A stretch of 64,000 nucleotides of DNA from Halarcobacter anaerophilus (lineage in GTDB: Bacteria; Campylobacterota; Campylobacteria; Campylobacterales; Arcobacteraceae), in assembly GCF_006459125.1 (NCBI RefSeq), contig NZ_CP041070.1:558001-622000 (forward strand), in the 5' to 3' direction. Of the stretch, positions 35,337-44,053 are shown piece after piece. Under the pieces are notes generated by a model. The model was not told where the DNA came from and searched no databases. It saw only the letters and a list, made by a program, of their open reading frames with translations. Numbering within the stretch: the first letter of the stretch is position 1; each line of letters opens with the position of its first letter. The translations under genes and the position numbers were made by a program.

Positions 35337-35352
35337 TAATAAAGGAAAATAT

Positions 35353-36087
35353 GTGTCAAATAATTTAATTGCAAATAATAATTTTGATGTTTTGATTGTT
35401 GAAGATGAGCCAGTTTTGGCTATGGCTATGGAAGTTAAGCTGAAAAAACTGGGACTTTGCGTAAGCGGTATCGCATCAACTCCTGATAATGCAATACTTC
35501 ATGTACAAAATCATTATCCCGATATTGCTATTGTAGATATAAATTTAAATGCTTCAAAAACAGGTATTGATGTTGCAAACTATATTTGGAAAAACTTTAA
35601 TATACCTATTATTTTTTTGACTTCATACTACAACGATAAAATTTTAAATAAAGCTATGGAAGCCGAACCTTATGCCTACTTGATAAAACCTTGCAGAAAT
35701 GAAGAGCTTAAAGTCGCTATCAATACGGCAATGCACAAACATCAATTCTTTTTTAAAAATCAGAATCTTCTGCATCCTTCAAAAAAAGAGTTTATTTATC
35801 TTGCAAAAAATATAAAATTTGACAAAATTCAAGCAGAACTTTATATAGACGACAAAATATGCAAATTAACAAAAAATGAGAAAAAACTTTTTGAAATTTT
35901 AACAAAAGATGCGGGAAAAGTTATGTCTTTTGACTCTATTTTTAATTTTATTTGGAGAGAAGACGTATATGATTTGTCAAAACTTAGATCTTTGATATAC
36001 AGACTTAAAAACAAACTTGGATTTAATCCTTTTGAAAATTTGTATGAAGAGGGTTACAGGATAGTGATTTTTGAAAAACTTTCTTAA
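35353..36087 (+). CDS. OmpR-class response regulator
   Basis: DNA-binding regulator of 244 residues. The receiver domain (about 12-130) has acidic residues E17, D18, the phospho-acceptor D62 in IAIVDINLN, and the switch T/K residues (FLTS, LIKPC). The C-terminal winged helix (about 155-240) has KLTKNEKKLFEIL and RSLIYRLKNKLGFN, as in the OmpR/PhoB output family. Start is GTG, since the overlapping ATG two bases earlier is in a frame that stops at once. The kinase gene overlaps it by 17 bases. It is divergent from the iron-uptake operon, with Fur-like sites between, so iron control or an iron-linked target is likely. Confidence 0.88.
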   Translation: MSNNLIANNNFDVLIVEDEPVLAMAMEVKLKKLGLCVSGIASTPDNAILHVQNHYPDIAIVDINLNASKTGIDVANYIWKNFNIPIIFLTSYYNDKILNKAMEAEPYAYLIKPCRNEELKVAINTAMHKHQFFFKNQNLLHPSKKEFIYLAKNIKFDKIQAELYIDDKICKLTKNEKKLFEILTKDAGKVMSFDSIFNFIWREDVYDLSKLRSLIYRLKNKLGFNPFENLYEEGYRIVIFEKLS

Positions 36088-37924
36088 AATTTTTAATATA
36101 AATCAATACTCTTTTTCAACAAAAGTATTTTTATCTTTTTTGATATTTATCTTTATTTTTATGTTGATAAAAACATCTTTATCTATTCCAAAACTTGAAA
36201 AAAGAGCATTGGAAAATGAAGTTGAATATATAACAAAATCCTTATTGCTTCTTCAAGAACAAATCAAGATTATAGGAAAATCTTTGAAAATGCAAAAAGA
36301 GCTGGAAATAAAACTATCAAAAGAAAAAATTGAAAATGAGATAAAAACTTTGGCTTTAATAAATAAAAGTTCTAAAGAGGATATTGCCAAATTTTTAGAA
36401 AAATCCAAGCTTGCCAAACAGTGCTCTTATGAGCTTTCATCAAACAATTTTAATATCAAAAAAGCAAACAAAGAGGATTATTTCTCTTTTAATAACAAAA
36501 ATATTTTAAACCAATGGCAGAAGTATGAAGTTTTAGCTGACAATAAAAAAGATTATAAAGCTAAACCTTACTATTTTTATAATTATAAAATAAAAGATAT
36601 TTTATTGAGTATAGCCTGTAGTTCAAGAGAGTTGAATCCTGGGCATATGCCTTTTGAGATGAGTTTAAAAAAACATATTCATACGGATTTAATTATAGAT
36701 TCCAATCTTTTTACGACTAAAACGGCTTTTGTTTGGATTAATCCCGCTTTAGATAAAAACGATGAGTCCCCTCTTTACGAAAAAGATGAAGCAGAAAGAA
36801 AAAACAAATATAATGTAAGTATGCTCTCTAATACAAGAGATATTCCAATAGGGAACTTAAGCGTAAAAGAGGTTTTTGAAGTTTCAAAAAAGAAAAAACC
36901 TATTGTGCATAAAATTGAAAAAAAAGAGGTTTTAACATGGATAATAAATTTAAGTAATAATCCTAAAAGACCTTTTTTTATAATTCATACAATAGATAAA
37001 AAAGAGATTGAAAACAAAAATAGAGCAAAAGTGCTCTTTTTACTTCCTGAATCTTTAATTGCCATCGGTATTAGTTTTATACTTCTTCTTCTTTTATTTA
37101 GAAGAATTTTAAAAAATATCAACACATTGACAAAAACGGCACTTTTGGTAAATGAAGGAAAGAAAAATATAAGAAGTAATGTTCGAGGAGAAGATGATAT
37201 CGGAATCTTGGGGAAATCTTTTGATTCTATGTTAGATCTTCTTGAAAAAAGTATTGAAACTTTGGATAAAAAAGTTCAGGAAAAAACAAAAGAGATCTCA
37301 AAATCTTTGGAAGAAAAAGAGATTTTATTAAAAGAGATTCATCACAGAGTAAAAAACAATTTAGCTTTGACAATTAGTTTTATCGAACTTCAAGAAGATG
37401 AAATAGAAGATGAAAAAGTAAGGAAAGTTTTAATAGATATTCAAGAAAGAATCTATACAATGGAGCTTCTTCACCGAAAACTGTATGAATCGACAAGTTT
37501 GAATAAAATACCTTTTAAAGATTATATAACAGACTTGATAAATACTATTTCAAGAACTTACGATACAAAAAACAAAGCTTTGGTTGATATAGATATGCGG
37601 AATTTAGAGTTGGATATACAAGCAGCTATGTCTTGCGGTTTAATCTTAAACGAATTAATAACAAATGCCTTTAAATATGCCTTCAAAGATAATAAAAATC
37701 CAAAAATTTCAATCAAATTCTCAAAAAATAAAAATGAGTTATCTATTGTCGTAAAAGACAACGGGAAAGGATTTCCCAAAAGTTATGAAGAGGTTTCAAA
37801 AAACAGTTTGGGATTAAAACTTGTAAATACGATAGTTACCCATCAACTCTTTGGAAAACTATTTTATACCTATGAAAACGGTGCAAAATTTATTATAGAA
37901 GGAAGATTAAAAGATAAAGAGTAA
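36071..37924 (+). CDS. HisKA_2-type sensor histidine kinase
   Basis: Membrane sensor kinase of 617 residues. One helix lies at about 17-38, a periplasmic sensor of about 290 residues follows, the second helix is at about 328-347, and a HAMP-like segment and coiled coil lead to the kinase. The phospho-acceptor motif is EIHHRVKNNLALT (His 424-425), which marks the HisKA_2/HWE-related class rather than classical HisKA. An ATPase domain has NELITNAFKYAF and DNGKGFP. It starts with TTG inside the regulator gene. Pairing a HisKA_2 kinase with an OmpR-type regulator is less usual. The ligand is unknown; iron or siderophore status is inferred from position. Confidence 0.87.
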   Translation: MKNFLKIFNINQYSFSTKVFLSFLIFIFIFMLIKTSLSIPKLEKRALENEVEYITKSLLLLQEQIKIIGKSLKMQKELEIKLSKEKIENEIKTLALINKSSKEDIAKFLEKSKLAKQCSYELSSNNFNIKKANKEDYFSFNNKNILNQWQKYEVLADNKKDYKAKPYYFYNYKIKDILLSIACSSRELNPGHMPFEMSLKKHIHTDLIIDSNLFTTKTAFVWINPALDKNDESPLYEKDEAERKNKYNVSMLSNTRDIPIGNLSVKEVFEVSKKKKPIVHKIEKKEVLTWIINLSNNPKRPFFIIHTIDKKEIENKNRAKVLFLLPESLIAIGISFILLLLLFRRILKNINTLTKTALLVNEGKKNIRSNVRGEDDIGILGKSFDSMLDLLEKSIETLDKKVQEKTKEISKSLEEKEILLKEIHHRVKNNLALTISFIELQEDEIEDEKVRKVLIDIQERIYTMELLHRKLYESTSLNKIPFKDYITDLINTISRTYDTKNKALVDIDMRNLELDIQAAMSCGLILNELITNAFKYAFKDNKNPKISIKFSKNKNELSIVVKDNGKGFPKSYEEVSKNSLGLKLVNTIVTHQLFGKLFYTYENGAKFIIEGRLKDKE

Positions 37925-37926
37925 GC

Positions 37927-39639
37927 CTACTGCTCATCAATATATCTTTTTCTTGCACTCCTTTTAATCTTTTCAACTTCAACTAAAATAAAGCCGTCAA
38001 CACAATTTGAAAAATCAGGATCAACATTAAAACTTAAAAATTTGACTCCGCCGTCTTCACAAATATCTGCATACTGTTTAAATAGTGTGGGAACTGCAAC
38101 ACCCATACTGTTTAATGTTGATTTTAGAGTTTTAAAATCTTTTTTCTTATCATCTAACAAAAAAGCATCTTTTAAATCTTTTATATGGCAAGAGTATTGA
38201 TAAGGCAGTTTTGCTTCAACAATCTCTTCTTTGCTTGAAAAATAGTGATTATAATAAAATATCATCATATCTTTTGCCAAAGAGGGGAAACTTCCCGAAA
38301 TAGAGACAGGACCAAACATATATTTAATATGAGGGTGTGCTTTTAAATATGCACCGATTCCGTACCATAAATAATCAAGGGCTCTTGTGCCCCAATATTT
38401 GGGCTGAACAAAACTTCGTCCCAGTTCTATAGAGTCTTTTAAAAAAGGTTCAAACTTTTCACTGTATCTAAAAAGAGTATTTGAATAAAAACCTTTTTTA
38501 CCTATGTTCTCATTTATAAAATTACCGTTTCCAATTCTATATGAACCTACTATTTCCAAATCGTTTTCATCCCATAAAACTATATGTTGATAATATATAT
38601 CGTATTTATCGGTATCTCTTTTTTGATTTATTCCTTCTCCTACTTTTCTAAAACTAAGTTCTCTTAATCTTCCAAGCTCTTTTAAAACAACAGAATCATC
38701 TTCATAATCATAAAGATAGATTTTTTTACCGTCAGCTGTTTCCCCTAATAGTTTTGATTTCTTTAACTCTTTTAAAATATCATCTTTCTTTTGCGGATGA
38801 GCTATAGCTTTTTGTGTTATAAAATAGGATTTTTTCCCTTTTTTTAGAGCATAAAGATGTTTCTTATAAAGACTTACTATAACTTTTTTATCCAAACCTC
38901 TCGGTTTTATATTCTCGTTTGGAATAATTTCTCCGATTTTTATATTGATATTTGTAGATTTCTTTTTAAACATCTCATTGGATAAAAGAAGGGTTGAAAA
39001 AGTTTTATTAATCAAAGAGATCGTATAAAATGCTTTTGAATTTTTTCCTCCTATATAAATAGGAAGTATAGGTGAGTTTGAATTTATGGCAAAATTTAAA
39101 AATCCTTTGTTCCAAATAGGATCTTTAACTCCTTTTGCTCCTGCACGGCTCACTTCTCCTGCAGGGAAAATGATTATGGCTCTCTCTTCATTTAAAGCTT
39201 CGTAAACTTTTTGAATATCTTTTTTCGACTGTCTTTTTTTATAATTATCTATTGGAATAAAAAGAGGCTTTAAAGCATCAATCCCGACTAAAAAATTGTT
39301 TGCGACAATTTTTACGTCGTTTCTAACTGTTCCAACTAATTTTAAAAGGGACAAAGCATCTAAAGCACCTAAAGGATGATTGGCAATAATAACTACTTTG
39401 CCTGTTGCTGGAATATTTTGTATATCATTACTGGAAACGGTATAGTCAAATTCAAAATAGTCTAAAACAGCATCAACAAATTCAAAACCCTTTAAGTGTG
39501 AATTCTTTTCCAAAAACTCATTTATAGAGTTTTCATGAATCACCTTTTTTGCAATCTTTATTAAGGATTTGCTTAAAAAGTTAGGTTTTTGGGCAACCTT
39601 GGGAAACTTTTTTTCAATCTCTTTTTGCACATCAATCAT
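37927..39639 (-). CDS. olsF: Bifunctional ornithine lipid synthase, OlsF-like
   Basis: A 570-residue two-domain acyltransferase at the inner membrane. The N-terminal domain (about 60-280) is a PlsC-like O-acyltransferase with NHPLGALD (87-94), FPAGEVSR and LPIYIGG. The C-terminal domain (about 310-560) is an OlsB/GNAT-like N-acyltransferase (RELSFRKVGEG, VGSYRIGNG, ELGRSFVQPKYWG). This order matches OlsF, where the C-terminal part makes lyso-ornithine lipid and the N-terminal part adds the second chain. A membrane aminolipid made without phosphate would be expected. AAGGAG precedes the ATG by six bases. It is convergent with the kinase gene, with two bases between stops. An alternative amino-acid head group cannot be excluded. 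Confidence 0.78.
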   Translation of the reverse strand: MIDVQKEIEKKFPKVAQKPNFLSKSLIKIAKKVIHENSINEFLEKNSHLKGFEFVDAVLDYFEFDYTVSSNDIQNIPATGKVVIIANHPLGALDALSLLKLVGTVRNDVKIVANNFLVGIDALKPLFIPIDNYKKRQSKKDIQKVYEALNEERAIIIFPAGEVSRAGAKGVKDPIWNKGFLNFAINSNSPILPIYIGGKNSKAFYTISLINKTFSTLLLSNEMFKKKSTNINIKIGEIIPNENIKPRGLDKKVIVSLYKKHLYALKKGKKSYFITQKAIAHPQKKDDILKELKKSKLLGETADGKKIYLYDYEDDSVVLKELGRLRELSFRKVGEGINQKRDTDKYDIYYQHIVLWDENDLEIVGSYRIGNGNFINENIGKKGFYSNTLFRYSEKFEPFLKDSIELGRSFVQPKYWGTRALDYLWYGIGAYLKAHPHIKYMFGPVSISGSFPSLAKDMMIFYYNHYFSSKEEIVEAKLPYQYSCHIKDLKDAFLLDDKKKDFKTLKSTLNSMGVAVPTLFKQYADICEDGGVKFLSFNVDPDFSNCVDGFILVEVEKIKRSARKRYIDEQ

Positions 39640-39729
39640 AGTTACTCCTTAAAATGAAATTTTAAATAAAAAGCATTACAAGTAAGTTACATAGGGAATT
39701 ATCTTTAAATAGATTAATTACCAAACTTA

Positions 39730-39738
39730 TGATAAAAT
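39730..39738 (+). promoter_or_regulatory. Extended -10 promoter for the DUF445-mfd unit
   Basis: TGATAAAAT combines a TGn element and TAAAAT (39733-39738), 30 bases before the GTG at 39768. Confidence 0.45.
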
Positions 39739-39767
39739 CCCTTTTTATTTAAAAGGGGTTTATCCAA

Positions 39768-40475
39768 GTGAATAAGTCTGATATTACGAATATATTTACA
39801 ATCTTACTTTTGGCTTTCGGCTATGCAAATGATAATGAACTACTTTATACCATAGGAATTTTCGCTTTCAGCGGTGCTATTACAAATACTTTGGCTATTT
39901 ATATGCTTTTTGAAAAAGTTCCTTTTTTATACGGTTCGGGAATTATCGAAAAGAAATTTGAAGTTTTTAAAACCTCAATCCATGATTTGATAATGAACCA
40001 GTTTTTTTCACAAGAAAATCTGAAAAAGTTTTATGAAGTAGAGTTTAGCAGTGCAAAAAAGAGTATTGATTTTGAAAAAATTTTAAATAAAACAGATTTT
40101 ACCCCTGCATATGATTCATTAAAAGAGGCTGTTATGCAGTCAAGTTTCGGTAATATGCTTGGAATGTTCGGAGGTGAATCTGCTTTAGAACCTCTAAAAG
40201 AACCCTTTGTCGAAAAATTAAAAAAATCAATAATAGAGATCTCAAAAAGCAACTCTTTTCAAACAATTTTAAATGAGACTTTAAAATCAGAAGATTTAAA
40301 TGAAGATATTCATAAAAAAATAAGTCTTATCGTAAATAAAAGATTAGATGAATTAACACCCAAAATGGTAAAACAATTAGTTCAAAATATTATAAAAGAG
40401 TATTTAGGCTGGCTTGTAATATGGGGTGCTGTTTTTGGTGGATTGATTGGCTTTTTAAGTACATTAATAGATTAA
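39768..40475 (+). CDS. DUF445 membrane protein
   Basis: A 235-residue inner-membrane protein. The N-terminal helix pair (about 7-52) contains GAITNTLAIYMLFE, the usual DUF445 opening, followed by VPFLYGSGIIEKKFEVFK, a helical cytosolic or periplasmic middle part, and a final helix (LVIWGAVFGGLIGFLSTLI). The GTG start gives the correct first helix. It leads a three-gene unit with a small conserved protein and mfd. No experimental role is known to me for the short DUF445 form. Confidence 0.75.
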   Translation: MNKSDITNIFTILLLAFGYANDNELLYTIGIFAFSGAITNTLAIYMLFEKVPFLYGSGIIEKKFEVFKTSIHDLIMNQFFSQENLKKFYEVEFSSAKKSIDFEKILNKTDFTPAYDSLKEAVMQSSFGNMLGMFGGESALEPLKEPFVEKLKKSIIEISKSNSFQTILNETLKSEDLNEDIHKKISLIVNKRLDELTPKMVKQLVQNIIKEYLGWLVIWGAVFGGLIGFLSTLID

Positions 40476-40486
40476 TAGGATAAAAA

Positions 40487-40801
40487 ATGAATGATCAAAT
40501 TGAAGTATTGGTATTATTAGAAATCACGGGTTTAAAAGATAAAGAGAGATTTGAAAAACATGTAAAAAAAGAGGGGTTTATTCTTGTAGAGGGTGAAAAC
40601 TTTGTTTATACTGCAAAATCTACTACTACGCTTTTTTCTACAAAAGCTTTTATTCTGGAGATATTTAAAGTTGCTTTGCAAAAACAAGATTTCCAAGGAG
40701 ATGCAAATTTGGTGTTTTTATTAAATGAAACACCTTATCCCGCTTATTATTACGATAAAAAGACAAAATATTTTGAATTGGTAAAAGAAGAAGAAAAATA
40801 G
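40487..40801 (+). CDS. Small conserved protein of unknown function upstream of mfd
   Basis: A 104-residue soluble protein without signal peptide or membrane helix. It looks alpha/beta, with an opening IEVLVLLEITGLKDKERFEKH, a VYTAKSTTTLFSTKAF middle and a tail rich in Tyr, Lys and Glu. I recognise no family. It begins 11 bases after the DUF445 gene, its TAG overlaps the mfd GTG by one base, and its codon use matches the neighbours, so it is a real translated gene. The one-base overlap suggests a fixed ratio to Mfd, but a shared function is only inference. Confidence 0.65.
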   Translation: MNDQIEVLVLLEITGLKDKERFEKHVKKEGFILVEGENFVYTAKSTTTLFSTKAFILEIFKVALQKQDFQGDANLVFLLNETPYPAYYYDKKTKYFELVKEEEK

Positions 40802-43788
40802 TGAATAGTATTTATGAATTTCTAAAAAATCTAAATGATGAAAAAAATTTAAAAAAGTGTCAACTTCTAGTCGTAAATGATGATAGACAAGCTCAAATAG
40901 CTTCTGATATAGTCTCTTTTTTAGGCTTTAAAGCTTTTACTCTGGCAGATTTTAGAGCAAATTTCGGAGATGATTTACTCTCTTTTTCAACTGAACTTCA
41001 AGATATAACAAAAGCTTTAAATGATTTTTACTCTTATAAAAAAGAGAATAAAATTTTAATCTCGCCAATTAGAACTATCTCCTTTGCTATGCCTAAACAG
41101 AGCTGTTTTGACTCTTTTGAAATCTCCTTTGCCGACAGTTTAAATATAGAAGAGTTAAAAAACAAACTTTATAACTGGGGATACTATTTTGTTGATATTG
41201 TAACTTCTGAATCGGAAGTTTCCATAAGAGGAGATATTATTGATATCTGTCCTTTAGGAAGCGAAGTCGGATACAGAATATCTCTTTTTGACGATGAAGT
41301 TGAGAGTATAAGAAAGTTTGATATAGAAGATCAAAAATCTTTTAAAGAGGAAATAGAATCTTTTAAAATAACTCCCGCATTTTTAGCTTTAAGTCAAGAG
41401 AAGTTAGAAGAGATAAACGAAGAGATTGAAAAAGTAGAATCGGATGCTTTTATTAAAGATATCCACTCTCTTGGATTTTGGTATTTAGATGAGTTAGGAG
41501 AATATCTTCCTTCTAAATTAAACTCATATATCACTCAAGAGGCTTTAGAAGAGTTGGATGAAGTTTATGTTTTTGAAGATAAAAGAATAAACAAAGATAA
41601 GTTTCTAACTCTTCCTCAAATTTATAGAGCCAAAAACTATCAAGAAGTTGCTCCTGCAAACCTAAAAGAGTTTTTAACTTTCCATGAAGATAAAAAAGTA
41701 ACAATAATCTCCTCAAGTGAAGCAAAAGTAAAAGCTTTTGATTTAGATCTTTCAAACAAAGATATAAATTATGTTTTTGATTCTTTTATTATAAATTTAG
41801 TCGGGAACAATGAAGTTATAATCTCTTTAAACAAAGAGATTAAAAAAAGAAGAAAAAAGAGGATAAAACTTGTTCTTGATGAGCTTCAAAACGGAGATTT
41901 TGTAGTTCATGAAAAACACGGAATAGGGCAATATCAAGGAATAGAACCTGTAGTTGTGATGGGAGCAAAAAGAGATTTTGTAGTTATAACTTATGCAGGG
42001 GATGATAAACTTCTTCTTCCTGTTGAAAACATAGATTTAATTGATAGATATGTAGCTGACGGAAGTTCTTATGCTGTAGTTGATAAACTAGGGAAAGGAA
42101 GTTTTGCCAAACTAAAAGAGAAAGTAAAAGATAAACTTTTTGCAATAGCAAACGATATTATAAAAATAGCAGCGGCAAGAGAGTTAGTTAACGGTATAAA
42201 AATAAATACACAAAAAAAGATTTTGGAAGATTTTGCTTTATCTTCGGGCTTTACTTATACAAAAGATCAAAAAAGAAGTATAAAAGAGATTTTTGAGGAT
42301 TTAAGTTCGGGAAGAGTTATGGACAGGCTTCTTAGCGGAGATGTAGGTTTCGGTAAAACGGAAGTTGCTATGAATGCAATTTTAGCAGTCGTATTAGACG
42401 GTTTTCAGGCACTTTTTGTTTGTCCTACGACACTTTTGGCTTCGCAACACTATTATAGTATGAAAAAAAGATTTGATGCCTTTGGCATTAAAATGGCAAA
42501 ACTAGACAGTAAAACTTCCACAAAAGAGAAAAATCGAATAAAAAAAGATCTGCAAGAGGGAACCTTACAATTAGTTGTAGGAACTCACTCTATAATAGGA
42601 GTAAAAACAAAAAATCTTGCTTTGGTCATAATAGATGAAGAACATAAATTCGGTGTAAAACAAAAAGAGAAACTAAAAGAGCTTAGAGAAGATGTACATA
42701 TTTTTTCAATGAGTGCCACACCTATTCCTAGAACTTTAAACTTAGCACTTAGCAAACTAAAAGGGATGAGTTCACTTTTAACTCCTCCAAGTGAAAGATT
42801 AGGTGTTAGAACTTATGTAAAAGAGTATAGTGACAAACTTATTAAAGAGATTGTTTTAAGAGAAAAAAGAAGAGGCGGACAGCTTTTTTACGTACACAAT
42901 AATATAGCTTCAATAGAGGCAAAAAAAGCGGATATTTTAGAGTTGTTACCGAATATAAAAGTTGAAATAATACACTCAAAAATAAAACCTGCAGATGCAG
43001 AAAAAATCATAGACAAATTTGAAAATAAAGAGTTTGATATTCTTTTGGCTACATCTATTGTAGAATCAGGGCTTCATCTTCCAAATGCAAACTCTATTAT
43101 AATAGACGGTGCAGATAGATTCGGAATAGCAGATTTACATCAATTAAGAGGAAGAGTCGGAAGAAGCGACAAAGAGGGATTCTGTTATTACGTAGTTGAA
43201 GATAAAAAGAAAATCACCAATGATGCTATTAAAAGATTAGTTGCCCTTGAATCAAACTCATATTTAGGAAGCGGAACAGCCTTGGCTCATCAAGACTTGG
43301 AAATCAGAGGCGGTGGAAATATTATAGGTGAAGCCCAAAGCGGTCATATAAAACAAATAGGTTACGGGCTTTATCTTAAAATGCTTGAGGATGCTTTGTC
43401 GACACTTAGCGGTGAAACAAAAGAAAAAAGTAAAACCGTTGATATAAAACTTGCTATTTCAGCATATATAAGCAGCGATTATATCCATGAAGACAGAGTA
43501 AGATTGGAACTTTACAGAAGATTATCAAAATGTCAAAGTAAAGATGAGGTTTATGTAATTGAAGAGGAGATGGAAGATAGATTCTCTAAACCTGATACTC
43601 CTACCAAACAATTTTTAGATTTGATTATTATAAAAATTCTTGCAATAGCAAAAGCAATAAAAACAGTAAGTTCATATGAAATGAATATAACCTTTGTAAA
43701 AGCAGACGATACAAAAGAGACAATAAAAAGTCCAAGTAAAGATGACGATGATATTATTGCTACAACATTAACATATTTGAGAAAATAA
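40801..43788 (+). CDS. mfd: Transcription-repair coupling factor
   Basis: DNA translocase that displaces RNA polymerase stalled at lesions and recruits UvrA. The 995-residue protein shows a degenerate UvrB-like N-terminal module (about 1-300), the RNA polymerase-interacting domain (KHGIGQYQGIEPV, near 375), and the RecG-like motor with GDVGFGKTE near 514, DEEH near 611, SATPIPRTL, and GRVGRSDKEGFCYY. A C-terminal TRCF domain follows. It is somewhat shorter than the E. coli enzyme (1148), as in other Campylobacterota. Start is GTG inside the stop of the upstream gene. In H. pylori and Campylobacter mfd sits beside ccmA; here it is 17 kb away, so the block has been rearranged. Confidence 0.96.
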   Translation: MNSIYEFLKNLNDEKNLKKCQLLVVNDDRQAQIASDIVSFLGFKAFTLADFRANFGDDLLSFSTELQDITKALNDFYSYKKENKILISPIRTISFAMPKQSCFDSFEISFADSLNIEELKNKLYNWGYYFVDIVTSESEVSIRGDIIDICPLGSEVGYRISLFDDEVESIRKFDIEDQKSFKEEIESFKITPAFLALSQEKLEEINEEIEKVESDAFIKDIHSLGFWYLDELGEYLPSKLNSYITQEALEELDEVYVFEDKRINKDKFLTLPQIYRAKNYQEVAPANLKEFLTFHEDKKVTIISSSEAKVKAFDLDLSNKDINYVFDSFIINLVGNNEVIISLNKEIKKRRKKRIKLVLDELQNGDFVVHEKHGIGQYQGIEPVVVMGAKRDFVVITYAGDDKLLLPVENIDLIDRYVADGSSYAVVDKLGKGSFAKLKEKVKDKLFAIANDIIKIAAARELVNGIKINTQKKILEDFALSSGFTYTKDQKRSIKEIFEDLSSGRVMDRLLSGDVGFGKTEVAMNAILAVVLDGFQALFVCPTTLLASQHYYSMKKRFDAFGIKMAKLDSKTSTKEKNRIKKDLQEGTLQLVVGTHSIIGVKTKNLALVIIDEEHKFGVKQKEKLKELREDVHIFSMSATPIPRTLNLALSKLKGMSSLLTPPSERLGVRTYVKEYSDKLIKEIVLREKRRGGQLFYVHNNIASIEAKKADILELLPNIKVEIIHSKIKPADAEKIIDKFENKEFDILLATSIVESGLHLPNANSIIIDGADRFGIADLHQLRGRVGRSDKEGFCYYVVEDKKKITNDAIKRLVALESNSYLGSGTALAHQDLEIRGGGNIIGEAQSGHIKQIGYGLYLKMLEDALSTLSGETKEKSKTVDIKLAISAYISSDYIHEDRVRLELYRRLSKCQSKDEVYVIEEEMEDRFSKPDTPTKQFLDLIIIKILAIAKAIKTVSSYEMNITFVKADDTKETIKSPSKDDDDIIATTLTYLRK

Positions 43789-43824
43789 AAAGGAAAGTAG
43801 GAGGAATTAATTTCTTTCCTTTTT
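43787..43824 (+). terminator. Intrinsic terminator of mfd
   Basis: AAAAAGGAAAG (43787-43797, overlapping the stop) pairs with CTTTCCTTTTT (43814-43824) over a 16-base loop. The 3' arm ends in T residues. Confidence 0.7.
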
Positions 43825-43852
43825 ATTAATAGGAGTATAAAATTATTAAATG

Positions 43853-43880
43853 TTTTACAAAACGTGTAAAATTTGTAAAA
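43853..43880 (+). promoter_or_regulatory. Repeated GTAAAA half-sites, possible CpxR-like operator
   Basis: TTTTAC (43853), then GTAAAA (43866) and GTAAAA (43875). The last two form a direct repeat with nine-base spacing, close to the GTAAA-N5-GTAAA CpxR box (ten-base spacing). They lie about 180 bases upstream of the CpxP/Spy-like gene and its regulator, so autoregulation is possible. Confidence 0.35.
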
Positions 43881-43986
43881 TCACTTATGGATGAAATTAT
43901 AAGAAATTAAAGTGGGGTTAAAGTGTACTTTTTTCTAAAATAGAAAAAATTCTTAAATCTTTTCATTTGTTAAGCTGCTGTTAATA

Positions 43987-43992
43987 TATAAT
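43987..43992 (+). promoter_or_regulatory. -10 box upstream of the cpxP/spy-like gene
   Basis: TATAAT, 62 bases before the ATG at 44054, within a gap of about 265 bases. CAAAGGA (44041-44047) is the ribosome site. Confidence 0.45.
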
Positions 43993-44053
43993 TAAAAATA
44001 AGTTAAATCCTTAATGTCATAATTTCAATGTAACAAAAAACAAAGGATTTAAA

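Noticed and set aside
37900-37940. Hairpin between the HisKA_2 kinase and olsF
   Set aside because: Only short, interrupted pairing (GAGTA/TGCTC) is visible, too weak to call a terminator.
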